From positions 3,651,001 to 3,715,000 of the forward strand of contig NZ_LT608328.1 of NCBI RefSeq assembly GCF_900095795.1: DNA of 64,000 bases. The letters are read 5' to 3'. Source of the DNA: Petrimonas mucosa (lineage in GTDB: Bacteria; Bacteroidota; Bacteroidia; Bacteroidales; Dysgonomonadaceae). Position 1 is the stretch's first letter, and every line of letters begins with the position of its first letter. The notes under the pieces were generated by a model. That model was not told the DNA's origin and made no database searches. It saw only the letters and a program-made list of their open reading frames with translations. The translations under genes were made by a program, and so were the position numbers. Shown one piece after another: positions 44,438 through 53,196 of the stretch.

Positions 44438-46018
44438 ATGGCGTACAAATACGATTTTCTGGTCATCGGATCGGGTATTGCAGGGATGAGCTACGCCCTG
44501 AAAGTGGCAAAATATGGCAAGGTGGCCATTGTTGCCAAGACTACACTCGAGGATGCCAACACCTTTTATGCCCAGGGAGGCATTGCATCGGTGACAAATC
44601 CCTGGGACAATTTCGAGAAGCACATTGCCGACACGCTCGATGCCGGGGCAGGTCTCTGCGACCTCCGGGTTGTGGAGCGTGTTGTAAAGGAGGCGCCTGC
44701 ACAAATCAAGGAGTTGATCAGCTGGGGGGTCGATTTCGACAAGGATGAGGAGGGAAATTTCGATCTGCACCGGGAGGGAGGACACTCCGAGTTCAGGATC
44801 CTGCACCATAAGGACAGTACCGGAGCCGAGATCCAGACAAGCCTGATCAAAGCCATCCGAAACCATCCCAACATTGATGTATTCGACAACCACTTTACCA
44901 TCGAGATACTGACCCAGCATCACTTGGGACAGGTGGTCACCCGCCACACTCCCGGAATTGAGTGTTACGGAGCCTATATCCTGGATTTACAGACACAGGA
45001 AGTATTGACATTCCTTTCACGCATAACGATGATGGCTACCGGAGGGATCGGGTGCATCTATCAGACGACCACCAATCCGCTGGTTGCCACCGGCGACGGC
45101 ATTGCAATGGTTGCACGGGCCAAGGGCGAGATAAGGGGCATGGAGTTTGTGCAGTTTCATCCCACCGCATTATATCATCCGGGTGTACGCCCTTCCTTCC
45201 TCATCACGGAGGCGATGCGTGGATACGGTGGCATATTGAGGACAAAGGATGGCAAGGAGTTCATGCAGAAGTACGACGAGCGGTTATCGCTTGCACCGCG
45301 TGATATCGTTGCCCGTGCCATCGATACGGAGATGAAGAACAGGGGCGATGATCACGTCTACCTGGATGTGACCCACAAGGATCCGGAGGAGACAAAAAAA
45401 CATTTCCCTACCATCTACGAGAAATGCCTGAGCTACGGCATCGACATCACCAGGGAGATGATCCCGGTAGCGCCCGCAGCGCACTACCTGTGCGGAGGCA
45501 TCCTGGTCAGCCTTGACGGAGAGACCAGCATTAACCGGCTTTACGCCAATGGCGAGTGTGCATGCACCGGCCTGCACGGAGCCAACCGCCTCGCTTCAAA
45601 CTCGCTCATCGAGGCGGTGGTCTTTGCCGACTCGGCGGCCAAACACTCCCTGCCCCGTTTCAGGAATTTCACTTTCCGGGAAGATATTCCCGACTGGAAT
45701 GCAGAAGGCACCACCTCCACCGAGGAGATGGTGCTTATCACTCAGAGCTACAAGGAGGTGGGTCAGATCATGTCTTCCTATGTAGGGATCGTCCGCTCCG
45801 ATATCCGTCTGCAGCGGGCCATGGACAGGCTGAACATCCTGTTTCGCGAGACCGAGAATCTGTTCCAGCGTTCGGTAGTATCACGCGAGATCTGTGAGCT
45901 CCGGAACATCATCAAGGTGGGATATATGGTCATCAAGCAGGCCATGGCACGCAAGGAGAGCCGCGGGCTGCACTATACCATCGATTATCCCGGCCAGAAC
46001 ACTGACTCAACCCTATAA
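44438..46018 (+). CDS. nadB: L-aspartate oxidase
   Basis: FAD enzyme oxidising aspartate to iminoaspartate for NAD synthesis, 526 residues. It has the FAD fold DFLVIGSGIAGMSYALKVA, the NTFYAQGGIASV motif, the substrate region EFVQFHPTALYHPG with the arginine of MRGYGGILR, and CTGLHGANRLASNSLIEAVVF near the C-terminal FAD contacts. Start at ATG 44438 (MAYKYDFLV). nadA and nadC are not adjacent. folP starts 11 bases after the stop. Confidence 0.93.
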   Translation: MAYKYDFLVIGSGIAGMSYALKVAKYGKVAIVAKTTLEDANTFYAQGGIASVTNPWDNFEKHIADTLDAGAGLCDLRVVERVVKEAPAQIKELISWGVDFDKDEEGNFDLHREGGHSEFRILHHKDSTGAEIQTSLIKAIRNHPNIDVFDNHFTIEILTQHHLGQVVTRHTPGIECYGAYILDLQTQEVLTFLSRITMMATGGIGCIYQTTTNPLVATGDGIAMVARAKGEIRGMEFVQFHPTALYHPGVRPSFLITEAMRGYGGILRTKDGKEFMQKYDERLSLAPRDIVARAIDTEMKNRGDDHVYLDVTHKDPEETKKHFPTIYEKCLSYGIDITREMIPVAPAAHYLCGGILVSLDGETSINRLYANGECACTGLHGANRLASNSLIEAVVFADSAAKHSLPRFRNFTFREDIPDWNAEGTTSTEEMVLITQSYKEVGQIMSSYVGIVRSDIRLQRAMDRLNILFRETENLFQRSVVSREICELRNIIKVGYMVIKQAMARKESRGLHYTIDYPGQNTDSTL

Positions 46019-46028
46019 CCGCCCATTC

Positions 46029-46889
46029 ATGAGACCATCCATCAACATAAACGGCAACCTGATCGACCTCTCCACACCGCTGGTCATGGGAATCGTGAAC
46101 ATAACGCCCGACTCCTTTTTCCAGGAGAGTAGAAAACAGTCGGAGAGCGAGATCGTCAATCGTGTCAGGCAGATTCTGGAAGAGGGTGGCAGGATCATCG
46201 ACATCGGAGGCCAATCCACATCACCCACCTCTTCACTGATTCCTGCAACTGAAGAGTTCAACCGGCTGGAACCGGCATTGCGGATCATCCGCAAGGAGTT
46301 TCCCGATGCCATCCTCTCCGTCGACACCTTCTATTCGGAAGTGGCCAAACCGGCAGTAGAAAAATATGGCGTAAACATCATCAACGATATCTCGGGCGGC
46401 CAGATCGACGGCAAGATGTTCGATACGGTTGCCCGGCTCAATGTACCCTACATCCTGATGCATATGCGCGGCACACCGCAAACCATGCAGCAGCATACCG
46501 GTTACGACAATCTTATCCAGGAGATTCTCTACTATTTTTCCGAGAGGATAGCCAAGCTGAACCTGCTGGGAGTGAACGACATCATCATAGATCCAGGCTT
46601 CGGGTTCAGTAAAACGATGGATCAGAATTATCAGTTGATGGCTTATTTAAAATATTTCAATATCTTTGAGGTACCGATCCTGGCAGGCATCTCCCGAAAA
46701 TCGATGATTTACAAATTATTGGAATGCTCACCACAGGAGAGCCTGAATGGGACAACGGTCCTGAATACCGTTGCCCTGTTGTCGGGAGCCGCCATCTTGC
46801 GCGTTCATGACGTGAAAGAGGCGGTGGAGTGTGTGAAAATTGCAAAAAAGATAAGCAACAGCGTCATATGTTCGAACACTTTGGAATAA
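46029..46889 (+). CDS. folP: dihydropteroate synthase
   Basis: Joins p-aminobenzoate to the pterin diphosphate in folate synthesis; the sulfonamide target. The 286-residue protein has VMGIVNITPDSFFQESRK, IIDIGGQSTSP, and the strand DIIIDPGFGFSKTMDQN with the barrel lysine region AGISRKSMIY. Start chosen at ATG 46029 after the nadB stop. Its last 22 bases overlap cdaA. Confidence 0.94.
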   Translation: MRPSININGNLIDLSTPLVMGIVNITPDSFFQESRKQSESEIVNRVRQILEEGGRIIDIGGQSTSPTSSLIPATEEFNRLEPALRIIRKEFPDAILSVDTFYSEVAKPAVEKYGVNIINDISGGQIDGKMFDTVARLNVPYILMHMRGTPQTMQQHTGYDNLIQEILYYFSERIAKLNLLGVNDIIIDPGFGFSKTMDQNYQLMAYLKYFNIFEVPILAGISRKSMIYKLLECSPQESLNGTTVLNTVALLSGAAILRVHDVKEAVECVKIAKKISNSVICSNTLE

Positions 46890-47629
46890 AAGATTTTATC
46901 GACATCCTGCTGGTAGCCGCACTGTTGTACTACCTGTTCAAGATGGTGAAGATATCGGGAATGCGCCCGCTCTTTATCGGAATTGTGGTCTTCATGATTA
47001 TCTGGGTACTGGTATCGCAAGTGTTCGACATGGTGCTTCTGGGCTCTATCCTCGATCAGTTTGTGGATATCGGACTGATATTGCTGGTGATCCTCTTTCA
47101 GGATGAGATCAGGAGATTCCTGATGTCGCTCGGCTCGAAGAAGGGATGGAAGTTCATCTCGAAACTCTTTGTGCCGGTCGACAAGCAGCAGAAAGACATC
47201 TCTCACATCACCTCGATCGTACTGGCCTGCATGAACATGTCGAAAGCCAAGGTCGGGGCACTGATCGTCATTCAGGGCGATCTTCAGCTCAGCCTGTATG
47301 AGCAGAGCGGTGAGATCATCAATGCCGATGTCTCCTCCCGGCTGATTGAGAATATTTTCTTCAAGAACAGTCCGTTGCACGATGGCGCCATGATCGTGGT
47401 AGGGAAGAAGATCAAGGCCGCCGGCTGCATTCTCCCCATCTCCCAGAACCCGAACATTCCCAAGCATATGGGACTCAGGCACCGTGCGGGACTGGGCATA
47501 ACGCAGGAGACCGACGCCAAGGTGATTGTCGTTTCGGAGGAGACCGGAAAAATAACATTTGCCGAGGAGGGAAGACTGAAGGTGAACGTAAATCCCGAAG
47601 AGTTGCAGCAGTTGATCCTGGCAGAATAG
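46868..47629 (+). CDS. cdaA: diadenylate cyclase (c-di-AMP synthase) CdaA
   Basis: Membrane-bound enzyme that condenses two ATP to c-di-AMP, a messenger in osmotic and wall control. The 253-residue protein has three N-terminal helices (DILLVAALLYYLFKMV and following) and the DAC domain with the hallmark DGAMIVVGKKI and the RHRAG motif in GLRHRAGLGITQETDA. Start chosen at ATG 46868 (MFEHFGIKDFID), inside the end of folP. This folP-cdaA linkage is common in Bacteroidota, whereas Firmicutes have cdaA-cdaR-glmM; no CdaR is seen here. Confidence 0.93.
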   Translation: MFEHFGIKDFIDILLVAALLYYLFKMVKISGMRPLFIGIVVFMIIWVLVSQVFDMVLLGSILDQFVDIGLILLVILFQDEIRRFLMSLGSKKGWKFISKLFVPVDKQQKDISHITSIVLACMNMSKAKVGALIVIQGDLQLSLYEQSGEIINADVSSRLIENIFFKNSPLHDGAMIVVGKKIKAAGCILPISQNPNIPKHMGLRHRAGLGITQETDAKVIVVSEETGKITFAEEGRLKVNVNPEELQQLILAE

Positions 47630-47639
47630 TATCGCTACA

Positions 47640-48746
47640 ATGACGTTACATCATCTATCCATCATCAATTATAAGAACCTGGCCCAGGTAGAACTGGAGT
47701 TGTCGCCCAAGATAAACTGCTTTGTGGGAAACAACGGCATGGGCAAGACCAATCTGCTGGATGCCGTCTACTACCTCTCGTTCTGCCGGAGTTACACCAA
47801 TCCTGTCGACAGCCAGATCATCAAGCACGATGCCGATGTCTGCATGATACAGGGAAGATACCTGATCGAGGGACAGGAGACGGAGGAGGAGATCTATTGC
47901 GGATTGCGCCGGCGACAGAAGAAACAGTTCAAGCGAAACAAAAAGGAGTACGAGAAATTGTCTGACCATATCGGTTTTATTCCGCTGGTAATGATCTCCC
48001 CGGCCGATATCGGGATTATCCAGGGAGGCAGCGACGAGCGGCGGAGGTTCATGGACATCGCCATCTCGCAGTTCGACAAAAGCTACATGCAGGCGCTGAT
48101 CCGGTACAACAATGCGCTGCAACAGCGTAACGCCACCCTGAAAATGGAGGGGAACGCAATCGATCACACCCTGCTGGAGCTCTGGGAAGAGCAGATGGTG
48201 ATGGACGGCGAGCTGATAGCTGAAAAACGGCAAGCATTCGTAAAGGAGTTTATCCCTGTTTTCGACGAGTTTTACAAAAGGATCAGTCTCTCCAACGAGA
48301 AAGCCACCTTCGACTATGTTTCGCAACTGAACGATGGCAACTTCAGGGAGATCCTTCGCCAAACCCGCCAACGCGATATGGCGCTGGGACACACTACCAC
48401 CGGTATTCACCGCGACGAACTGGAGATGCTGCTCGACGGGTTCCCAATAAAGAAGGTGGGGTCGCAGGGACAGAACAAAACCTATTTCGTATCGATGAAG
48501 CTGGCACAGTTCCATTACCTGCTCAAAACCGGGAAAAGGAGACCCATCCTGTTGCTCGACGATATTTTCGACCGGCTCGACGCCAACCGGGTGGAAGAGA
48601 TCGTGAAACTGGTATCAAGTGATGAGTTTGGCCAGATCTTCATCTCCGACACCAACCGGGAGTCGTTCGACAAGATATTGAGCCGCATCAACAACAGTCA
48701 GCATATCTATTCGGTAAAAAACGGAGAAGTTACGATTTATGGATAA
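47640..48746 (+). CDS. recF: DNA replication and repair protein RecF
   Basis: SMC-like ATPase that helps load RecA at single-strand gaps. The 368-residue protein has Walker A CFVGNNGMGKTNLLDAVYYLSF, the signature region VGSQGQNKTYFVSMKLAQ and Walker B RPILLLDDIFDRLDANR. It follows cdaA by 10 bases and overlaps the next gene by 8 bases. Confidence 0.95.
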   Translation: MTLHHLSIINYKNLAQVELELSPKINCFVGNNGMGKTNLLDAVYYLSFCRSYTNPVDSQIIKHDADVCMIQGRYLIEGQETEEEIYCGLRRRQKKQFKRNKKEYEKLSDHIGFIPLVMISPADIGIIQGGSDERRRFMDIAISQFDKSYMQALIRYNNALQQRNATLKMEGNAIDHTLLELWEEQMVMDGELIAEKRQAFVKEFIPVFDEFYKRISLSNEKATFDYVSQLNDGNFREILRQTRQRDMALGHTTTGIHRDELEMLLDGFPIKKVGSQGQNKTYFVSMKLAQFHYLLKTGKRRPILLLDDIFDRLDANRVEEIVKLVSSDEFGQIFISDTNRESFDKILSRINNSQHIYSVKNGEVTIYG

Positions 48747-49032
48747 GAAAAATGCCCAACCCATAGCAACCATCCTCTCGGCTTTCTTCGATGAGAATCC
48801 CGGGTTGAAGAGCTCGATGGCCGAACACCGTGCCGTATCGGCATGGCGGGAACTGCTGGGCGAGGGTGTCTCGCACTATACCAGGAATGTCTATTTCCGG
48901 CGGAACGTCCTCCATGTGCAACTGACATCGTCGGTGTTGCGGGCCGAACTGATCATGAACAAACAGAACCTGATCGACAAGCTGAACGAACATGCAGGAA
49001 TGGATGTAGTGAGCGACATCCTGTTCCATTAG
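48739..49032 (+). CDS. DUF721 (DciA-like) protein
   Basis: 97-residue protein of the DUF721 family. DciA members load the replicative helicase in bacteria without DnaC. Visible segments are LKSSMAEHRAVSAWRELLGEGVSHYTRNVYFRR and LHVQLTSSVLRAELIMNKQNLIDKLNEHAG, the KH-like core. The coding start overlaps the recF end by 8 bases, so the two are coupled; recF-dciA adjacency is widespread. Last gene of the nadB-folP-cdaA-recF series. Confidence 0.85.
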   Translation: MDKKNAQPIATILSAFFDENPGLKSSMAEHRAVSAWRELLGEGVSHYTRNVYFRRNVLHVQLTSSVLRAELIMNKQNLIDKLNEHAGMDVVSDILFH

Positions 49033-49054
49033 AGGCGGGCCTCCGGAATTCCGT

Positions 49055-50200
49055 TCACCCTCGGCGTAGTTTTCCTGTCAGATATCTGCGTACCGGCTCA
49101 TCGTAGAACTTAAGGAGAAGATAGGCCAACAGGATATTCCCCGCAAAGAGCAACAGGGCCACTGGCCAAGCCTGGGAGAAGAGAACTCCGTTGCCCCATA
49201 ACCAGGCATAGAAGAGATACATGAAGGGGTAGTGAACCGCGTAAAGCGGATAAGATATATCGCCCAACAATTTGCAAAGTTTCGAGCTTTTTTTGTCGGT
49301 GATCTTCCCCGAAGCACCGAGATAAACCAGAAGCGGGAAAACAATCAGGATAGAGACCGCATCATAGAGCCCGTTTTTCCAGGGAGCCGTTCCGTCACCG
49401 ATGTAGGGGACGGAGAGCAGGATGACGATCAGCAGCGCACAGATCCAGAAAGCGCCCCGGATCCGTACCGGCTTGAAATTTCGCGTCATCAGCAGGCCTG
49501 CCGAAAAGGAGAAGAGCAGACGAAGAGATCCGCCATACAGGTTGTAGTCGGCCATCGTCCATCCCACACCCAGATGCCCGAAACCGGAAAGGTTGAAGAG
49601 GGCAAACGAAGCCAATCCACCACCTGCAAGCAGCACAAGCAGCGTCAGGGCACCGGTAGGAAGGCGGCGGATGAAGAGTGCATACAGGATATTTCCAATA
49701 TACTCGAAGAAGAGTGACCATATCGGTCCGTTCAACGGGAACATCTCCCCGTTACCGCGCACCTCGACAGATGATCCGGGAGCCGCGGGAATCAGGAAGA
49801 GGCTCAGGAGCAGGGCAAGCATCACAAGAGCCGGAGAGACGGGTGTCCCGTCCCACTGTTCGCCACCATGAATAAAAAAGGTGATGGCGCCCAACAGAAA
49901 GCCCAGGATAATCATCGGATGCAGCCGGATCAATCTCCGCCGGAAGAAATCCTTCACTTTCAATCCACCCTTCCACCGATCGTCATAGGCATAACCGACA
50001 ACAAATCCGGAGAGGACGAAGAAGAAATCGACAGCCAGATATCCGTGGTTAAACCGCTAATCGATGGGGCTGGTTGCGAACCCTTCGAAAATATGGTAGA
50101 GAATGACCATCAGGGCTGCAACCCCGCGCAGTCCGTCGAGTATCTCATAGTGCGGTTTTCTATCTTGTACGAGGGAGGTTGAACCGGTAGTGTGGAACAT
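49055..50200 (-). pseudogene. membrane acyltransferase (OafA/Acyltransferase-3 family) with in-frame stop
   Basis: The frame from ATG 50200 to 49055 encodes 381 residues of an integral-membrane acyltransferase. It starts with EILDGLRGVAALMVILYHIF, the family motif carrying the catalytic histidine, and continues with DFFFVLSGFVVGYAY and about nine helices. It is interrupted by a single TAG at 50059-50057, after ATSPID and before RFNHGYLAVD. Homologues as I remember them carry glutamine there, so one C-to-T change explains it. Reading frame is otherwise intact on both sides. It is either a recent pseudogene or a sequencing error. Translation restarting after the stop would lose the catalytic N-terminus. 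Confidence 0.85.
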
Positions 50201-50235
50201 AAATGTTGATTTGAAAGGCAGGAAAGGATGGATAT

Positions 50236-50268
50236 GAAAAAGAGAGAAACGGTGAGCTTCTCTCTTTC
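50236..50268 (-). terminator. terminator of the secG-containing operon
   Basis: On the minus strand GAAAGAGAGAA and TTCTCTCTTTTTC form the stem, ending in a T run 25 bases after the secG stop. Confidence 0.8.
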
Positions 50269-50292
50269 ATCTATCGTCTTGATCGAATCGGT

Positions 50293-50625
50293 TTATTCCG
50301 ATGGAGGAGTAACCGGCAATACCGGAGCTACATCGGGCGCAGTGGCCGGATTGAGCGGAGCCGGTTGCTCTACTTCAACCTGCGATTCTGGAACAGTAGA
50401 TCTTGAAGTGGTATACTTCGCTGTCAGGATACTTAAAACGATGATCGTTGCAGCCAGTGTCCAAGTTGCCTTCTCCAAGAAGTCGGTAGTTTTGCGGACA
50501 CCCATTATCTGATTCGATGAAGAGAAACCTGCAGCCAATCCACCGCCTTTGGAGTTCTGCACCAACACGATGAGAATCATCAGGATGGCAGCAAGCAAAA
50601 TAAGGATGGTAATGAAGATATACAT
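50293..50625 (-). CDS. secG: preprotein translocase subunit SecG
   Basis: Small inner-membrane partner of SecYE, 110 residues. It has two helices (YIFITILILLAAILMILIVLVQ and ATWTLAATIIVLSILTAKY) joined by NSKGGGLAAGFSSSNQIMG, the conserved SecG loop. The C-terminal Pro/Ala/Val-rich tail is typical for Bacteroidota. It follows the TPR-like gene by 3 bases, last of a four-gene minus-strand operon. Confidence 0.92.
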   Translation of the reverse strand: MYIFITILILLAAILMILIVLVQNSKGGGLAAGFSSSNQIMGVRKTTDFLEKATWTLAATIIVLSILTAKYTTSRSTVPESQVEVEQPAPLNPATAPDVAPVLPVTPPSE

Positions 50626-50628
50626 GTT

Positions 50629-51372
50629 TTATTCTTTTTTATTTTTCTCGTTGAGTATCAAAAGTTCCAAAAAACGAATTTGGTCGGCAAAGTAAACACT
50701 TTTTTTTGGAAAATTCAAACTTAATTGCCTAATAATTGCCAACGCCTGTTCATATTTTTTCTGTTTGATGTAAATTGTTGCCAATGTTTCCGTTAAGAAT
50801 CCATTACCCCCAGGCATTTTCTCCACTTCACTGGGTTTAGCCGGCTCCGGTTCGCGCGAAGTTATCGTGATCTCATTGGCGGCAGCTTTCTCCAGAAAAG
50901 TGTCGATAATCTCCTGGTGCTTAAGTTCGGGCCGGGACGAATCCTCCTCTTTCGGCGACGACTCTCCCTCCAGGCTCTGCAGGTAGGAGAGATAGTCGGT
51001 AGAGATAATGTTTGTCTCGATCTCGGGCATCTTCTCCTCGGGCTCATCCAAAGAGAATGAATCCAGAAAGGCATCCAACAGGGTCTGGGTCCGGTCGGTC
51101 TCCTCCAGGGAGGAGGCTTTCGGGAAGAACCTGGCATACTTTTCATTATTGATCAGGTAAAAGAGCCGGCTCCGATCGGCACAGCAGACAGCCGCTTCGG
51201 GCAGGTGTTTCTCGAACTCCTCCCGACGGAATTGATAGCGACTCCTGGCCAACAACAGGTGTGCCGCCTGAAAACAGGGGTACTCCTCCACCAGCGCCTT
51301 CAACTCCTCCAGGCTGGTCTCGGTCAATTTTCCGTAGTCTGCAATATAACTGAAAAAATCCGATCGATCCAT
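50629..51372 (-). CDS. TPR-like hypothetical protein between lptE and secG
   Basis: 247 residues, soluble, no signal peptide. The N-terminal half resembles one tetratricopeptide-like helix pair (LEELKALVEEYPCFQAAHLLLARSRYQ). The middle is acidic and low complexity; the C-terminus has a second TPR-like unit (LTETLATIYIKQKKYEQALAIIRQLSLNFPKKS). Genes of this kind occupy this position in many Bacteroidales. No function is known; the tight packing with secG and lptE suggests an envelope-related or scaffold role. Confidence 0.75.
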   Translation of the reverse strand: MDRSDFFSYIADYGKLTETSLEELKALVEEYPCFQAAHLLLARSRYQFRREEFEKHLPEAAVCCADRSRLFYLINNEKYARFFPKASSLEETDRTQTLLDAFLDSFSLDEPEEKMPEIETNIISTDYLSYLQSLEGESSPKEEDSSRPELKHQEIIDTFLEKAAANEITITSREPEPAKPSEVEKMPGGNGFLTETLATIYIKQKKYEQALAIIRQLSLNFPKKSVYFADQIRFLELLILNEKNKKE

Positions 51373-51373
51373 T

Positions 51374-51883
51374 CTACCAGTTTGCCATTGTCGTATTGAA
51401 AATCTGATCCACTATCTCGTCGGTAAGCTCCTTTATCAGCTGATCCTGCACGTCAGTCAAGTTGACATTACTGGAGAAAGTGCGGTTGGCAGATATAGTC
51501 TCCTCCTTGTCCTGCCCCGGTATCTTGTTGTTGCGAAAACGCATGCGGACATTCATCGTCAAACGGGTCTCGGCTGCAAACGCATCTTCCTGCACCGCAA
51601 GCGGTGTAAGTTCGTACCCCACAATCTCGCCCTCGATCTCCATATCGCCATTCTGGTTCACAAATTGCAGACGGGTGTTGCGAGTGAACATATCTTTCAG
51701 GGCTTCATTGAAACGAGCCTCCAGCGGCGGATAAACCAAGGGGGCCTGGTTCACGAAATGACCCAGCTGCAACGTCTTGGTGAGGTTATAGTCGATGGAA
51801 GCCCCACTGAACTTGTAAGAGATGGAACAGGAGTTCAGCAGGAGCAACAGCGCTATTGCTATGTTGGTTGATCTTTTCATCAT
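51374..51883 (-). CDS. lptE: LptE-family lipoprotein (LPS assembly)
   Basis: Plugs the LptD barrel that inserts lipopolysaccharide in the outer membrane. The 169-residue protein has a lipobox (IALLLLLNSC), then SISYKFSGASIDYNLTKTLQLGHFVNQA and a family-typical helix-strand body with TFSSNVNLTDVQDQLIKELTDEIVDQI. It overlaps the sigma-54 activator upstream by 4 bases. lptD is not in the window. Confidence 0.85.
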   Translation of the reverse strand: MMKRSTNIAIALLLLLNSCSISYKFSGASIDYNLTKTLQLGHFVNQAPLVYPPLEARFNEALKDMFTRNTRLQFVNQNGDMEIEGEIVGYELTPLAVQEDAFAAETRLTMNVRMRFRNNKIPGQDKEETISANRTFSSNVNLTDVQDQLIKELTDEIVDQIFNTTMANW

Positions 51884-53142
51884 TTGTCTAGATTGTACTC
51901 CTTGATCTTCCGGTACAAGGTCCGTTCGGAAATACCCAGCTCACTGGCAGCCTGCTTACGCTTACCGTTATGTTTCTCCAACGCCAGCATGATCATCTCC
52001 TTCTCCGCCTCCTCCAGCGACAGGTTTGCAAACTCAACTTCAGTCGCCTCCTGGAACTCGGCATTGTCGTGCATTTCACCCAGGTGCATCTTCTTGTGCA
52101 TCAACTCGTCGTATTGCAACGGCAGGGCCACCGAAGGGTTCTCCTGCTGGGAGACGGAGGAATGGAATACGGTTTTATCCTCTTTCGGAACTGAAGATGC
52201 GGCATCCTCCAGTATGGTCTTCACCACATTTTTCAGGTCATTGATATCTTTCCGCATATCGAAAAGTACCTGATAGAGAATCTCCCGTTCGGACGAGAAA
52301 TTTTTCTGGTCTGCATCCCTGAACTGTGAAACCAATACAGGCAAGGCAGTTTCTGTTTTGGGTAGATATTTCTGCAGGATCTCGGAGGTGATCACCCGTT
52401 CATGTTCGATTACCGAGATCTGTTCCGTCACGTTTTTCAGTTGCCGTACATTGCCGGGCCAGCGGAAGTTTTTCAGCAACTCCTTGGCATCGTCGGTCAA
52501 AGTGATGGGCGGCATCATGTATTTCTCGGCACAGTCGCTCGCAAACTTTCTGAAGAGCAAGACAATATCCTCTTGTCTGTCACGAAGTGCAGGGATGCGG
52601 ATGGGGACAGAGTTCAACCGGTAATAGAGGTCTTCCCTGAATTTCCCCCGTTCAATGGCCTGGGCAATATTCACGTTGGTGGCCGCTACCACCCGGACAT
52701 CGCTTTTTTCCACCTGGGAAGATCCCACCTTGATAAACTCACCGGTCTCCAGCACACGCAACAACCGGGCCTGTGTAGACAACGGCAGCTCTCCCACCTC
52801 ATCGAGAAAGAGGGTGCCGCCGTTGGCCACTTCAAAATATCCCTTCCGTGTTGCCAGCGCCCCCGTAAACGACCCTTTCTCGTGACCGAAGAGCTCGGAG
52901 TCGATGGTTCCCTCGGGAATGGATCCGCAATTGATCGCAAAATAGGGACCGTGCTTGCGGCGACTGTACTGGTGGATAATCTGCGGAAAATTCTCCTTTC
53001 CGACACCACTCTCACCCGTAATCAGCACCGAAAGGTCGGTCGGTGCAACCTGCAAGGCGATATCGATCGCCCTGTCCAATCCGGGAGATACTCCAATAAT
53101 GCCGAAACGCTGCTTGACTTGTTGTATATTTTGTTTAGCCAT
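51880..53142 (-). CDS. sigma-54-dependent transcriptional activator
   Basis: 420 residues. It lacks an N-terminal receiver domain; the AAA+ domain starts almost at once, with Walker A GESGVGKENF, the sigma-54-contact loop as GSFTGA (Ser replaces the usual Ala of GAFTGA), Walker B GGTLFLDEVGELPL and the arginine-finger region YYRLNSVPIRIPALRDR. The C-terminus is a Fis-type helix-turn-helix (LEKHNGKRKQAASELGISERTLYRKIKEY). With no sensor domain, its activity is probably set by partners or by level. First gene of the lptE-TPR-secG operon, to which it is coupled by an ATGA overlap. Confidence 0.9.
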   Translation of the reverse strand: MAKQNIQQVKQRFGIIGVSPGLDRAIDIALQVAPTDLSVLITGESGVGKENFPQIIHQYSRRKHGPYFAINCGSIPEGTIDSELFGHEKGSFTGALATRKGYFEVANGGTLFLDEVGELPLSTQARLLRVLETGEFIKVGSSQVEKSDVRVVAATNVNIAQAIERGKFREDLYYRLNSVPIRIPALRDRQEDIVLLFRKFASDCAEKYMMPPITLTDDAKELLKNFRWPGNVRQLKNVTEQISVIEHERVITSEILQKYLPKTETALPVLVSQFRDADQKNFSSEREILYQVLFDMRKDINDLKNVVKTILEDAASSVPKEDKTVFHSSVSQQENPSVALPLQYDELMHKKMHLGEMHDNAEFQEATEVEFANLSLEEAEKEMIMLALEKHNGKRKQAASELGISERTLYRKIKEYNLDK

Positions 53143-53196
53143 TCTATTGAGACGATGAAAGCAGAGAGCAACAAGCAGTTGCCGACAATTGCAAAA

